This document shows, piece by piece, positions 41,983-51,791 of a stretch of 64,000 nt of DNA. Source of the stretch: Natrinema amylolyticus_A (GTDB lineage Archaea; Halobacteriota; Halobacteria; Halobacteriales; Natrialbaceae). Positions within the stretch are counted from its first letter, which is position 1. Each line of letters starts with the position of its first letter. The DNA lies in contig NZ_JBHUDI010000009.1 of NCBI RefSeq assembly GCF_042678045.1, forward strand, positions 248,001 through 312,000, given 5' to 3'. The notes beneath the pieces are model-generated. The model was given only the letters and a program-made list of their open reading frames with translations, did no database searches and was not told where the DNA came from. The position numbers and the translations under genes are program-made.

Positions 41983-43331
41983 GCTTCCACCTCCGGTTCG
42001 GTCGCCTCGTCACCGTGTGCGTGGTCGCCACGCATGTGTTCGACGGCGTGGAGCTCGACCACTGGGACGAGCTTCGAGACGTTGAGGAATAAAAGTGCCA
42101 CCAGTCCAGCCGTGCCAGCGAGCGACAGCCACTCGATCAGGCTCGGGAAGTAGGTCCCGGGCGTGTTGGCGTAGATGTCGAACACCGGGTGCTTGAACCC
42201 TTCGACAACGAACAGGACCTTCTCGGTCAGCGTCCCCGTGAGAATGACCCCGCTGGCGAGGAGCGCTCGCTTCTTGCTGAACAGCGACGGACGGATCGCC
42301 TGCAGGAAGATGTACACGAGCGTGCTGAAGATCATGAACATCGCGATCTGGTACAGCGGGTGAGCGAGCTTCGCTTCGGCCGAGACTGCCTTCGCGTTTG
42401 GTCCGAGGAAGACGCCGTTGAGGACGAACTGGAGCTGGAACCAGAGGAACAGCAGGGTGAAGAATCCGAGCCACAGGAGCAGCCCGCGGAAGATGTCGTC
42501 AGTGATGATGTGGTCCCAGTCGTACGCGCGGCGGAACGCATACGAGATGATGGTCACACCACCGATCGCCGACATCAGCGCGATGCTCAGGAACATCGGT
42601 CCCTGAATGCCGCCGGTCCAGGCGGGCATCGCCGGAAGCAGTGCGAACAGCCACGGGATAACGCCACCGTGGAGCAAGAGCGGGGCCATGATGATGACTG
42701 CGGCTGCGAGCCACCAGACCATCCGCTCGATGACCTCGTCTTCTTCTTTGGTGTAACCGATCGTCATGATCTTGTAGATCGGTTCGAAGCGGTCAGGGAG
42801 CTGATCGCGCAGTCGGTTAACGTCGTATCGGAGCGTGAGCGCGAGATAGGTCGCCGACAGCACGAAGTAGGCCGTAATGACCGTCACGTCCCACACCAGC
42901 GGCGAGTTGTTGACCGTGATGTGGTAGTGACCGATGACGCTCGTAACCATCCGGTCCGGTCGGCCCATGTGGACCAGAATGTAGAAACCGGCGGCCGAGA
43001 GGCCACCAATGGTCGTCATCTCCGCGAGTCGGGCGATCGGCATGTACCGATCCATCCCGAGCAGCCGGACGGCAGCCGAGAGGATGATACCGCCGTGTGC
43101 GACACCGACCCACCAGATGAACGCGCCGATGTACAGTCCCCAGGTCGAGCCACCACCGGAGCCCCAGTCACCGAGCCCGGTGACGACCAGTCCCTGCTGG
43201 AGCTGGTAGGCCCAGCCCACGAGGAAGGCCACGAGGCCCAGGGTCGCGATGCCGTATAGGATGAAGTACTTCTTCGTGAGCGTGTTGACAGGACGAAGGA
43301 TGTCCGCTTCGGTTGGCTCCTTCGTGCTCAT
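41979..43331 (-). CDS. NrfD/PsrC-type quinone-interacting membrane subunit
   Basis: A 450-residue protein with about ten membrane helices, including WWVGVAHGGIILSAAVRL, GGLSAAGFYILVHMGRPDRM and GLLLWLGFFTLLFLWFQL. The G-x-P-D-R loop and helix layout match the NrfD/PsrC family, which exchanges electrons with menaquinone and an FeS partner. It overlaps both neighbours by four bases. Long insertions around residue 190 and a His-rich acidic C-terminus (VEHMRGDHAHGDEA) are visible. Confidence 0.92.
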   Translation of the reverse strand: MSTKEPTEADILRPVNTLTKKYFILYGIATLGLVAFLVGWAYQLQQGLVVTGLGDWGSGGGSTWGLYIGAFIWWVGVAHGGIILSAAVRLLGMDRYMPIARLAEMTTIGGLSAAGFYILVHMGRPDRMVTSVIGHYHITVNNSPLVWDVTVITAYFVLSATYLALTLRYDVNRLRDQLPDRFEPIYKIMTIGYTKEEDEVIERMVWWLAAAVIIMAPLLLHGGVIPWLFALLPAMPAWTGGIQGPMFLSIALMSAIGGVTIISYAFRRAYDWDHIITDDIFRGLLLWLGFFTLLFLWFQLQFVLNGVFLGPNAKAVSAEAKLAHPLYQIAMFMIFSTLVYIFLQAIRPSLFSKKRALLASGVILTGTLTEKVLFVVEGFKHPVFDIYANTPGTYFPSLIEWLSLAGTAGLVALLFLNVSKLVPVVELHAVEHMRGDHAHGDEATEPEVEA

Positions 43332-45013
43332 AGCGACACCCCGTCAACGCGACCGACGGTCTCTTCATCGAGTTTTTCCTGCCGCTTGTCGAGGAGACCG
43401 GCGTCTTCGTACTTGGTCGGCCCTTCGACCTGGTAGGCGTTCGAATCGGGCTCCGCACCGAGGTACGTGACGTTCGGGTTCGTCCCGATGTCGTCGAGCA
43501 GATTGAACGTGCTCGGCTTGCCCACGTACTGCTGGAGCTGGGCCCGTGCCTCCTGCTCGCTACCGTCGGCGAGGCGCAGCGTCTCGAGGGCCTCCTCGCT
43601 CTCGAGGTCGACGTACTCTTCGATGGCGTCGAGGGACTCGAGAATGGTCCGTTCGTTCTGGAGCAGGGTGCTGTTCTTGTTGTCGTCAGGCTCGAGTCGT
43701 TCGCTGATGATGTCGATCGCTTTCATCATCGACAGCACTTCCACGTCGAAGGTGCTGTCGTTGGCGGCGTCGAGGGCCTCGATTGCGGACTCAACGTCGT
43801 CGCCCTCGCTGAGCGTTTCGTCGACCGTGTCCGGCTCCGGAACGTACCGGCCGCTGCTGATGTGGTCGCCGCTCAGGTGGGCGACGGCTCGACTCTTGAC
43901 CGGATGCTCGCGGTGCTGGTAGGAGTCACTGCGCTCGTCGTTGACGTCACCGAACTGGATCGCGTTCGGCGGACAGGCCGATTCACAGGCGGTCGTCCCG
44001 ACCTGCTCTTCGCCCTGCTTGCCGTCCTGCATGGTCGGGCAGAACGTACACTTGCTCATGACGCCACGCGGGGCACGACTGTCGACCCACCGTTCGCCGT
44101 ATTCGTACTCGGCGTGCGTGATCTCGTCAGGGTCCTCGGGGTCCTCGAGGCCGTCGATGTCCTCGTAGGCCACCTCGGGTTCTTCCCACTGGAAGTAGTT
44201 GACGCCGTACGGGCAGGCGACCTGACAGTATCGGCAGCCGATACAGACGTCATAGTCGGTCAGCACGATCCCGTCCTTGTCGCGAGTGTGACGGGCGGTC
44301 GTCGGGCAGACCTTCTCACAGGGGGCGTCCGTGCAGTGCTGGCACGGTCGCACGAGCATGTTGAAGTCGCTTCCCATGTTGAAGTCCGTGTAGGCGCCGG
44401 AGTCGGTCAGACCTTGCCCACCATCGGGAGAAGAGTGATTGCGGTCCTCCCAGGCCATGACGTACATCCAGTTGACGCCTGCGTCGAGGTCGTTCTCCTC
44501 TTGACAGGCCGTCATACAGGTGAGGCAGCCGTCACAGCGTTCCAGGTCGATCGTCATGCCCCACTGGGTATCGGGCTTCTCGTGGGTCTCAGTGGCACCG
44601 TGGCCGCCTTCTTCGGCGACGCTGGCCTCGGGACCGTCGTCGACGGTGCCCCACGCACCGACGCCGACGGCTGCCGCGCCGACACCCATCTTCTTCATCG
44701 TTTCGCGACGGGTCTGCTCGCCGTCACCGTCGAACTTGTCGAGCATTCGGGAGAACGTGCCCTTGGCCTCTTCCTGGGCCTTCTCGTAGGCCTCCTTGGT
44801 CGGGCGCTCGTCCTCGCCGAACTCCTCCATCACGTCCTCGTGATATTTCTCGTGGAATTCGGCCTCAGAAAGCTCGCCTTTGGTGACCCGCATCGCGTCG
44901 CGAGCCATGTCCATACCGAGTTGACTATCGTACTCGGTATCGTCGAGCATCGACTCGAGTTCGCCTTCCCACTCATTTCCGAGTGGATGGAATGATTCGT
45001 CATCCGTACTCAT
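43328..45013 (-). CDS. Four-cluster [4Fe-4S] electron-transfer subunit (PsrB/DmsB-like) with an N-terminal extension
   Basis: A 561-residue protein. Residues 1-95 are an acidic extra domain. Residues 101-122 (TRRETMKKMGVGAAAVGVGAWG) look like a twin-arginine signal, unusual in being internal. Cysteine groups follow: C-x2-C-x2-C-x3-C at 160-170, CQHCTDAPCEKVCP, CIGCRYCQVACP, and CTFCP with the distant CESACP. These should bind four [4Fe-4S] clusters. The C-terminal 170 residues are an acidic helical domain. It partners the NrfD protein encoded next. No molybdopterin catalytic subunit lies in the operon. Confidence 0.9.
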   Translation of the reverse strand: MSTDDESFHPLGNEWEGELESMLDDTEYDSQLGMDMARDAMRVTKGELSEAEFHEKYHEDVMEEFGEDERPTKEAYEKAQEEAKGTFSRMLDKFDGDGEQTRRETMKKMGVGAAAVGVGAWGTVDDGPEASVAEEGGHGATETHEKPDTQWGMTIDLERCDGCLTCMTACQEENDLDAGVNWMYVMAWEDRNHSSPDGGQGLTDSGAYTDFNMGSDFNMLVRPCQHCTDAPCEKVCPTTARHTRDKDGIVLTDYDVCIGCRYCQVACPYGVNYFQWEEPEVAYEDIDGLEDPEDPDEITHAEYEYGERWVDSRAPRGVMSKCTFCPTMQDGKQGEEQVGTTACESACPPNAIQFGDVNDERSDSYQHREHPVKSRAVAHLSGDHISSGRYVPEPDTVDETLSEGDDVESAIEALDAANDSTFDVEVLSMMKAIDIISERLEPDDNKNSTLLQNERTILESLDAIEEYVDLESEEALETLRLADGSEQEARAQLQQYVGKPSTFNLLDDIGTNPNVTYLGAEPDSNAYQVEGPTKYEDAGLLDKRQEKLDEETVGRVDGVSL

Positions 45014-45246
45014 CAGATCAGAACACCTCTGAATATGACACTGGTGTCATGCCGAGAGTACTTGACGGCATGCACTTGAAATCGTTCATTTGTGGTTCCT
45101 CGTCCGCGTCTCACAACCAGACTTAGATGAAATATGGAGCCGATTTCCACCGTGTGAGAATCGGGGCGATTATGTTCGGGAGTATAAGTCAGTGCTCGTT
45201 GGACCGATACCGAGATCGCGCGGTAACAAACGAGACGAGCGCGGTT
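45014..45246. promoter_or_regulatory. Control region of the FeS/NrfD operon with palindromic operator
   Basis: A perfect palindrome ATGACAC-tg-GTGTCAT lies at 45035-45050, about 22 bases before the operon ATG and overlapping the TATA-like CATATTC. A second inverted repeat, ATGCCG/CGGCAT, spans 45049-45071. The HTH-10 regulator encoded just upstream could bind here. The rest of the gap has no gene. Confidence 0.6.
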
Positions 45247-45921
45247 TCACGCCTTCGCGAGCCGCTCCTCGAGACCATCCTCCGTGGCGACGTCTGGGAG
45301 TTCGTTGACGAATCCTTTGACGATCCGCCCCTCGGCCCGGTGGAGTATCTCGCTACACGTCGATTTGGCGATGCCGAGACGAGTAGCGACGTCCGTCAGC
45401 GAACAACACCGCGGGGTGTCGTAGTATCCCGCGTCGACGGCAGTGACGAGGACTTCGCGCTGGCGGTCCGAGAGGAGGTGCTGCTCGTGGAACCGCTCCC
45501 GGACGTGCTCGATCCGATACTCCAGGCCGAAGTACTCGAGTTGGTCGGCGAACGCGCTCAACCGCTCCCGGGAGCCAATCGCGTCGATCGTCGCCTGCCC
45601 GTCTTCTATCTCGACCGGGAGTTCGATCGGCATGCCCGACTCGCGGGAGGAAAACAGCAAGAGCGGCGCGGTAGTTTCGAAGTGGATCGTCGCTTCGTCG
45701 TCGTCCCACTGGACGAGTGAGCAGTCGGTGAGTTGCGAGTGATCGTCCATCGCGTCGACGATCTCGGAGACCGCCGTGCTGGCGATCCGGACGAGGGCGA
45801 AGCCGGAGTCGGTGCCAGGAACGGCCGCCAGCACCCGAAACGTGGCCTCGGGGAACTGTGTCGAAACCTGTTGGATCCAGAGTTCCTCAGGCAGCGTGAG
45901 CGTGAGCGTGGCGTGAGCCAT
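45247..45921 (-). CDS. Bacterio-opsin-activator-type HTH-10 transcription regulator
   Basis: A 224-residue protein. The N-terminal 150 residues are a beta-rich sensory domain. The C-terminal HTH-10 domain (LSDRQREVLVTAVDAGYYDTPRCCSLTDVATRLGIAKSTCSEILHRAEGRI) is typical of haloarchaeal Bat/DmsR proteins. DmsR controls DMSO respiration genes in other haloarchaea. The gene lies directly upstream of, and on the same strand as, the FeS/NrfD operon, so it likely controls it. The start MAHATLTL at 45921 matches the family; a longer frame is discarded. Confidence 0.92.
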   Translation of the reverse strand: MAHATLTLTLPEELWIQQVSTQFPEATFRVLAAVPGTDSGFALVRIASTAVSEIVDAMDDHSQLTDCSLVQWDDDEATIHFETTAPLLLFSSRESGMPIELPVEIEDGQATIDAIGSRERLSAFADQLEYFGLEYRIEHVRERFHEQHLLSDRQREVLVTAVDAGYYDTPRCCSLTDVATRLGIAKSTCSEILHRAEGRIVKGFVNELPDVATEDGLEERLAKA

Positions 45922-46056
45922 ACGAGCGCATTCGAACCGAACGTATATACCGGTGACTACGACCACGTGCGGGCGATCCCGGTGCTGCGAGACGACCGAT
46001 GGCCGTGAACGCGTTCGGCTGAACGCCCAACTCACCGCGGATCGAACGCCGGAGTG

Positions 46057-46287
46057 ATGACGACCGACCCAACAGCACGGACGCTCGACGTCCGGCAGAT
46101 CGACGGACCGCCGTTCGACGAGATCGTTTCCACACTCGAGGCGCTCGAACCGGAACAGTCGTTGCGGCTGCTCGCGCCGTTCGAGCCGGAACCGCTGTAC
46201 GAGGAACTCGAAGCCCGTGGGTACAGCCACGAGAGCGAGCCACGTGACGGTGGGATCTGGCACGTCCGTATCGAGCAGGAGGCGTGA
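46057..46287 (+). CDS. DUF2249 protein 1
   Basis: A 76-residue single-domain protein. LDVRQIDGPPFDEIVSTLEALEPEQSLRLL and FEPEPLYEELEARGY match the DUF2249 pattern (TusA-like fold without the catalytic Cys). Such genes often accompany haloarchaeal respiratory or denitrification genes. A GTG one codon earlier is also possible. It is divergent from the HTH-10 regulator. Confidence 0.88.
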   Translation: MTTDPTARTLDVRQIDGPPFDEIVSTLEALEPEQSLRLLAPFEPEPLYEELEARGYSHESEPRDGGIWHVRIEQEA

Positions 46288-46367
46288 ACGCGAGCTGACG
46301 GACGACCGGGCGCGGCGAACGTGTTCGCACAAACTGCCATGCGACAGCCGTTCCGACTCCGAAGCAC

Positions 46368-46601
46368 ATGACGCGACTCGACGTCAGAGACATTCCACCG
46401 GTGAACCGCCACCCGACCATCCACGACGAGTTTGCCGACCTCGAGCCGGGTGAGACGCTGACGATCGTCAACGATCACGAGCCGAAGCCGTTGTTCTACG
46501 AGTTCCAGGCCGAAGTCGAGAGCTTCGACGCGGACGGGTACGAGGTCGAACGGGTCGCCCCCGACGAGTTCGTCGCCCGATTCCCGAAACAGGAGGTCTG
46601 A
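46368..46601 (+). CDS. DUF2249 protein 2
   Basis: A 77-residue protein parallel to the preceding one: LDVRDIPPVNRHPTIHDEFADLEPGETLTIVNDHEPKPLFYEFQ. It is also TusA-like without the Cys. It lies 80 bases downstream on the same strand, probably the same transcript or a close duplicate. A role in respiratory metallo-enzyme assembly has been guessed for the family but is not shown. Confidence 0.88.
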   Translation: MTRLDVRDIPPVNRHPTIHDEFADLEPGETLTIVNDHEPKPLFYEFQAEVESFDADGYEVERVAPDEFVARFPKQEV

Positions 46602-46655
46602 TCGACGAGGACGCGACGGCTGACCACCGGTATTGATACCGACCATGCTCAGACG

Positions 46656-46887
46656 GTGTCCATCGTCGATCGAACGAACGTCCCGTCCGACCGGCCTCAG
46701 GCGACGGTCGGTGGTGGATCGCTCGACCCCGGAACCGATCGAGGAGCCGCCCTACGAGGTCTCGTTCCCGGAACGCGACCTCGAGGAGACGGTTGGCCAG
46801 AAGGAATTCATCGTCGAACTCCGCGACGAGGACGACGAGACGCTACGCCGATACCGTCGGTACGCCTCGTCCGTTCCCGACGGCTAA
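46656..46887 (+). pseudogene. Possible small frameshifted gene after the DUF2249 pair
   Basis: From a GTG at 46656 the frame gives MSIVDRTNVPSDRPQATVGG, which looks natural. After about 46735 the plausible sequence moves to another frame: EPPYEVSFPERDLEETVGQKEF and onwards to a stop at 46887. Neither frame alone looks like a whole protein. A frameshift or sequencing error would join them into about 75 residues; alternatively the second part is a 58-residue gene starting with GTG at 46711. I cannot name it. Confidence 0.35.
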
Positions 46888-47156
46888 CTCCGTCTCTGTG
46901 GACCCGTATTTCCGGTTCACAGTCGAGACGAGCGACTCGTCTCGAGGATCGGTCGACCGTCGCCACCGTCCCACCTGAGCCGATCGTGCGGCACTCGTTC
47001 GGTGGCACGGACTGCTACTCGCGCGAGTATCTCGTCGTCGAGACGTACTGATTAGCTCGAGAAACAGGCCGAGGATACCGTCTCTATGGCTGAATGAAGC
47101 CCAGACACTGGGAAGTAGCACAACGAGTAGTGGGTGGCACCACTTTGGAAACCAGT

Positions 47157-47501
47157 ATGGTGACGATGTCTGCCTGGCCGCTCACGAACGGCCCTGATAC
47201 GGACTACTCGCAAGCCGAGGTCGACGAATTCGTCCGCGCGCTGGGAAACCCCCGTTTCCGGCGGCTACTATCGATCCTCGAGACACACGAGGGCGACCGG
47301 CTCTCCCTCGACACCGTTCTCGAGCGACTCCCGGGGAGTGGGCAACCGGAACGACGCCGCTGGTTGATCGCCCTCACTCACAACTACCTTCCGCGGCTTG
47401 CAGAGCTCGGAGTCGTCGACTACGATCGAAGCGACTCGAGCGTTCGATATCACGGCTGTCCACTCGTCGCCGATCCGCTCGAGTTGCTCGAGACGGACTG
47501 A
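47157..47501 (+). CDS. DUF7344-like winged-helix protein
   Basis: A 114-residue protein. VDEFVRALGNPRFRRLLSILETHEGDRLSLDTVLERL, then ERRRWLIALTHNYLPRLAELGVVDYDRSDSSVRYHG, is a haloarchaeal winged-helix pattern often labelled DUF7344. It probably binds DNA and acts as a local regulator. The ATG at 47157 or 47166 begins the domain; an upstream ATG adds unlike sequence. Confidence 0.78.
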   Translation: MVTMSAWPLTNGPDTDYSQAEVDEFVRALGNPRFRRLLSILETHEGDRLSLDTVLERLPGSGQPERRRWLIALTHNYLPRLAELGVVDYDRSDSSVRYHGCPLVADPLELLETD

Positions 47502-47620
47502 TACGAATCCGGTAGACGGGCTCTTTTGAGCGGCTCACCCGGGTCGACCGAGCGCAACGAGCGAGGCTGTCCTCGAGAACGACTGTTGCTGTATTGGGGT
47601 TCCAGGAGCGCAAAAGCAGT

Positions 47621-50085
47621 TTACGTCGCCTCCTTGAGCACCGGTCTCGAGGAGTTGACGACGACGATCGTACTGCTCGCGGCCATCGCGACCGCGGCGA
47701 ACAGCGGGTTGATCAGTCCGGCCGCCGCCAGCGGAATCGCGACGGCGTTGTACAGCAGCGCCCAGACGACGTTCTCGCGGATGCGCCGGCGCGTCCCGGC
47801 CGCGAGGTCGAACACGTCGGCGACGGCGCGGAGGTCGAACACGTCGGCGACGGCGCGGAGGTCGCTCGCGGTCGCGACCGCGTCGGCGGCGTCGGTCGCG
47901 CGGGCAGTGCCGTGCCCGAGTGCGATCCCGACGTCGGCCGCGGCCAGCGCCGGGGCGTCGTTGGTCCCGTCGCCGACCATCGCCGTCACGCCCTCGCGGG
48001 AGAGCCGCCGGACGGTCTCGACCTTGCCATTTGCGGAACCCCCGCGAAGACGCGGTCGACTGCCGGATGCTCGCGGAACGTGGCCGTCGCGGCCTCGTCG
48101 TCACCGGTCAGGACGACCACCTCGCGGTCGGCGAACGACTCGAGGACCGATCGCCACTCCGTTCGGGTTCGATCTCCGACGACGGCGACGGCTCGCGCCC
48201 GATCGCCGTACCCGATCACGACGGGGAGTCGGCCGCCAGCTCGTGCGTCGTCGATCGGCCGCTCGAGCGCGGCCGGCACCGGGCCGACCAGCCGTTCGAC
48301 GAGCGCGGGCGTGCCGACGACGACGCGCTCGCCGTCGACCGTCGCGCTCACGCCCTCGCCGGGGTGACGGTCGAAGTCACGCACCTCGTGGGCAGTCCCG
48401 TCCGCGGCTGCGTTGCCGGCGTCGGGCTCGAGGCGACCGCCGTCGGCCGCGACACGATCTCCGTCCACACCCTCGCCCGCGGCGTGGGCCACGAGTGCGT
48501 CGGCGACGGGGTGTTCCGAGCGACGTTCGACGGACGTGGCGCGCTCGATTGCGTCCTCGTCCCCGTGGACTTCGCGGACCGTCATCTCGCCGGCTGTCAG
48601 CGTGCCGGTCTTGTCGAAGACGACCGTCTCGACCGCCGGCGCGGACTCGAACAGGGTCGCGTTCGCGACGACGAGCCCGCGATCGAGGGCGTCGCGCAGG
48701 CCGGACGCGACCGCAAGCGGCGTCGCGAGCCCCATCGCGCAGGGACAGGAAACGACCAGGACCGTCAGCCCCGTCAGGACCGCGTCCCCGATCGGGGTTC
48801 CCGTCGCGAGACGCCAGCCAGTAACGAGGACCGCGACCGTCAGGACGAACGGGACGAAGACCGTCGCGAGCCGATCGGCCAGCCGCTGGACGCCGGGCGT
48901 CGAACTCTGGATCTCCCACATGAGCGTCGCGATACGATCGAGCGTGCTCTCGGCGTCCGCACCGACCGCGACGACGAGCGCGCTGTCGGTCACGATCGAG
49001 CCGCCGACGACCCGATCGCCCGGTCGTTTCGTGACCGGCAGGGATTCGCCTGTCAGCACGGACTCGTCGACGGCCGCCGTCCCCTCGAGTACCGTGCCGT
49101 CGATGGGGATCCGCTCGCCGGGCTTGACGAGGACCTCGTCACCGGCCTTGAGTCGGTCGGCCGACACCGTTTCGGTTCCGCCGTCGGTGCGACGGGTCGC
49201 GTCGCGGACCTGTGCGGTGGTCACGTCTGCGAGCAGATCGGTCGCCCGGCGTTTGATCCGACGCTCGTAGTAGGTCCCGAGGGTGACGACCATGATCACG
49301 GCGACAGTCACGTCGTAGTAGAGGTGCGTGCTCCTCATTGCCAGCGCGACCGTACTGTAGGCGTATGCCGCCGTCGCGGCGATCGCGATCAGCAGATCCA
49401 TGTTCGGCCGCCCGACCCGCAGACTGACGTACGCACCTCGCAGGACCGGGTAGCCGGTGTAGAACAACACGCCGCTCGCGAGCAGGCTGATCATCGCCAG
49501 CGGCAGGTAGATCCCGACGGACGAGGTCGCGTCGACCGAGAGGATCCCCGTCTCGATCCCGACGTAGCTCGGATAGAGGTAAAACAGGTACCACGGCATG
49601 ACGAGCATCGTCAGAAAGCCGCCGGCGAGCAGCCGCTGGACGAGGTCCTCGTCGGCGCGGGCGCGCTCGGCGTCCGCGTCGTCGCTGCGGAACCGCGCCT
49701 CGTAGCCGTAGCCAGAGAGCACGTCAGGGAGGACCGCTTCGGCGACCCGGTCAGAATCGTAGACGACGCGGACGGTGTCGGTCGCGTAACTCGCCTCGAC
49801 GATCAGAATCCCGTCCTCGCGCTCGCCCAGCAGGGAGACGAACCCCTCACAGGTCGAACAGTGCATCCCCTCGATCGCCAGGAACGCCTCCGCGGCGCCG
49901 TCGGGTACCTCGCGCTCGGTGACGTCGGCCGCGCGGTCGACGACGGCCTCCCGATCGACGTCGTCGATCTCGCCGAGCGTCGCGCTCACCTCGAGACACC
50001 CGCGACAACAGAAGCGTCCCTCGACGTCGTCCGCGGTCACCGGCTGCTCGGGCGTCGGCAGCCCGCAAAGCGAACACGAACTCAT
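47621..50085 (-). pseudogene. Heavy-metal (copper-type) P-type ATPase with a frameshift
   Basis: The first 699-codon frame (to 47986) has CSLCG and CCRGC near the N-terminus, the metal-binding CSTC (76-79), the ion channel motif SCPCAMG, phosphorylation site DKTGT and nucleotide motif SEHP. At about 48030-48035, after VFAGVP, the frame is wrong (QMARSRPSGG and a stop). Inserting one base restores PNGKVETVRRLSREGVTAMVGDGTNDAP in the next frame. That second frame (47621-47989) carries the essential GDGTND and the last two helices. A 27-bp tandem duplication (47805-47858) repeats VADVFDLRA. Either the gene is broken or there is one base missing in the assembly. Confidence 0.88.
47805..47858. repeat. 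27-bp tandem duplication inside the P-type ATPase gene
   Basis: The unit beginning GAGGTCGAACACGTCGG occurs twice without a gap (47805-47831 and 47832-47858). It adds nine residues (VADVFDLRA) in frame after the GDGTND motif, at the start of a membrane-proximal helix. Confidence 0.85.
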
Positions 50086-50182
50086 CTCACGACCGATACT
50101 CGGAGACGGCGGGTAGCCGTGGTGCCGAATACGTTCGCACCCCTGTGATCGAGCGACCGGCCGGATCGGACCACCGGTATCG

Positions 50183-50626
50183 TCACCGCCGCACGCGGCG
50201 ACCGCCCGTCACCGCGAGCCGCCACGGGAGGACGAACGCGAGGCCGACGGCGGCGTTAACCAGGAGAAACGACAGGGGTGCACCGCCGGGAAAAACCGAC
50301 GAAGCACGGATCACGCCCCCGAGCAGCGTCGTGACGATCCACGCGGCACTGACGACGGCGATCGTCCGTCGGAACGAGTCGATCGTCAGACGGCGATACG
50401 CGCCACACGGCGGTGCGACGAGCCCCCACGCGACCACGAACGGGGCCGCCGTCCGGAGAGTATAGATCGGGTACGCCCACGGCTCGAGCCCGTGGGTGAA
50501 CAGCCCGACGGCCAGAAAGGCAGTGACGACGACCGCGTCGGCGACGGCGAGGCCGACGGCGAACGGTTCCGAAGCGACTCGTCCGACTGGGTCCGGGCGC
50601 GGGTGTGATTCGAGCATGGCTGTCAT
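50183..50626 (-). CDS. DUF3054 membrane protein
   Basis: A 147-residue protein with four membrane helices, including PFAVGLAVADAVVVTAFLAVG and TIAVVSAAWIVTTLLGGVI. The WAYPIYTLRTAAPFVVAWGLVAPPCGAY block suits the DUF3054 family, whose function is unknown. An ATG three codons in (50617) is an equally good start. It lies downstream of the alpha/beta hydrolase on the same strand. Confidence 0.82.
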   Translation of the reverse strand: MTAMLESHPRPDPVGRVASEPFAVGLAVADAVVVTAFLAVGLFTHGLEPWAYPIYTLRTAAPFVVAWGLVAPPCGAYRRLTIDSFRRTIAVVSAAWIVTTLLGGVIRASSVFPGGAPLSFLLVNAAVGLAFVLPWRLAVTGGRRVRR

Positions 50627-50800
50627 CCATCACCGAAGGCGCCGACGGCGGCGGCCGGAAGCCGCGACTGTCCGCGCCTCGAGATCGGGTCCAGTGATAC
50701 TCGAACCGACGCACACCGGGGATGCGAGTCCTCTCCCGAACGTGTTCCGGTCGGCTCGCTCGTAGGCGAGCCACGAGGGGGACGGATCTCACGCGCCGGG

Positions 50801-51721
50801 CTACGCGCTGCCGACGTGGTCCACCAGCAGGTCCGCCAGCCGGTCAGGTTCCTCGTGGGGCACCCAGTGGCTCACCCCCGACAGTAACTCGAGGCGGCCG
50901 GTCGCACAGAACGCCGCGCTATCGACCGCCAGCGCGGGGACAAGTGCCGTATCTTCGTCGCCCCAGACGACGAGCGTCGGCGCGTCGACCCGATCGGTCG
51001 GCAGCCGCGGCGGATACCGCGCGGCCGCCCGATACCAGTCGAGCATTCCGGTGAGCGCTCCGTCCCGGTCCCAGGCTCGCCGATAGCGGTCGAGTTCCGC
51101 GTCGGTGAACGTTCCCGGCTGGGACGTGTTTCGAAGCGCCCGCTCGAGGAGGCGATAGTCGTCGTACCGACAGGCGAGTTCGGGAAGCCACGGGAACTGG
51201 AAGCAGGCCGCGTACCAGCTCCGGCGGAGTTGGTCGGGGTTCGAGAGCAATTGCCGCCGGTAGGCGGTCGGATGGGGCGCGTTGACGACGGCGAGCCGAT
51301 CGACGACCGCGGGGAACCGACACGCCAGGTCCCAGGCGACGACTCCTCCCCAGTCGTGGCCGACGACGTGTGCGGCTTCGCGGCCCTCAGTCGCGATCAG
51401 GGCAGCGACGTCTCGCGACAGTTCGCGCGTTCGATATGCCCGCACTCCGTCGGGCTTCTCGCTGCGATTGTAGCCCCGCTGGTCGGGGACGAGGATGCGA
51501 TAGCCGGCCTCGACGAGCGAGGCGATCACGGCTCGCCACCCGTACCAGTACTCGGGAAAACCGTGGAGCAAGACGACGAGCGGGGCAGCCTCGTCGCCAG
51601 CAGCGACGACGTGCAATTCGATGTCGTTGGCCGTTCGACGTGACGCCGTCGCGTCGACGACTGACGGAATGGCAGCGTCGAGCGTCTCGCTCGAGGCCGT
51701 CGCGCGCGCGGTGGAGTCCAT
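50801..51721 (-). CDS. Alpha/beta-hydrolase (epoxide-hydrolase-like)
   Basis: A 306-residue alpha/beta hydrolase. HGFPEYWYGW is the oxyanion-hole loop, VVGHDWGGVVAW the nucleophile elbow with Asp, WGDEDTAL the acid region and SHWVPHEEP the catalytic His. The Asp nucleophile and HGFPE suggest an epoxide hydrolase or haloalkane dehalogenase relative. The substrate is unknown. The start is ATG at 51721, followed by a 35-residue variable N-terminus. Confidence 0.92.
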   Translation of the reverse strand: MDSTARATASSETLDAAIPSVVDATASRRTANDIELHVVAAGDEAAPLVVLLHGFPEYWYGWRAVIASLVEAGYRILVPDQRGYNRSEKPDGVRAYRTRELSRDVAALIATEGREAAHVVGHDWGGVVAWDLACRFPAVVDRLAVVNAPHPTAYRRQLLSNPDQLRRSWYAACFQFPWLPELACRYDDYRLLERALRNTSQPGTFTDAELDRYRRAWDRDGALTGMLDWYRAAARYPPRLPTDRVDAPTLVVWGDEDTALVPALAVDSAAFCATGRLELLSGVSHWVPHEEPDRLADLLVDHVGSA

Positions 51722-51791
51722 GTCCGAGTCATTGGAGCGCGGACCGGAATAGCGATTATGGCTCCCCGACGTCTCGAGCCTCCAACGGCGG

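Noticed and set aside
47499..47525. TGATACGAATCC at the end of the winged-helix gene resembles a TACGG repeat end with the stop codon inside.
   Set aside because: The match stops after eight bases and no opposite end follows.
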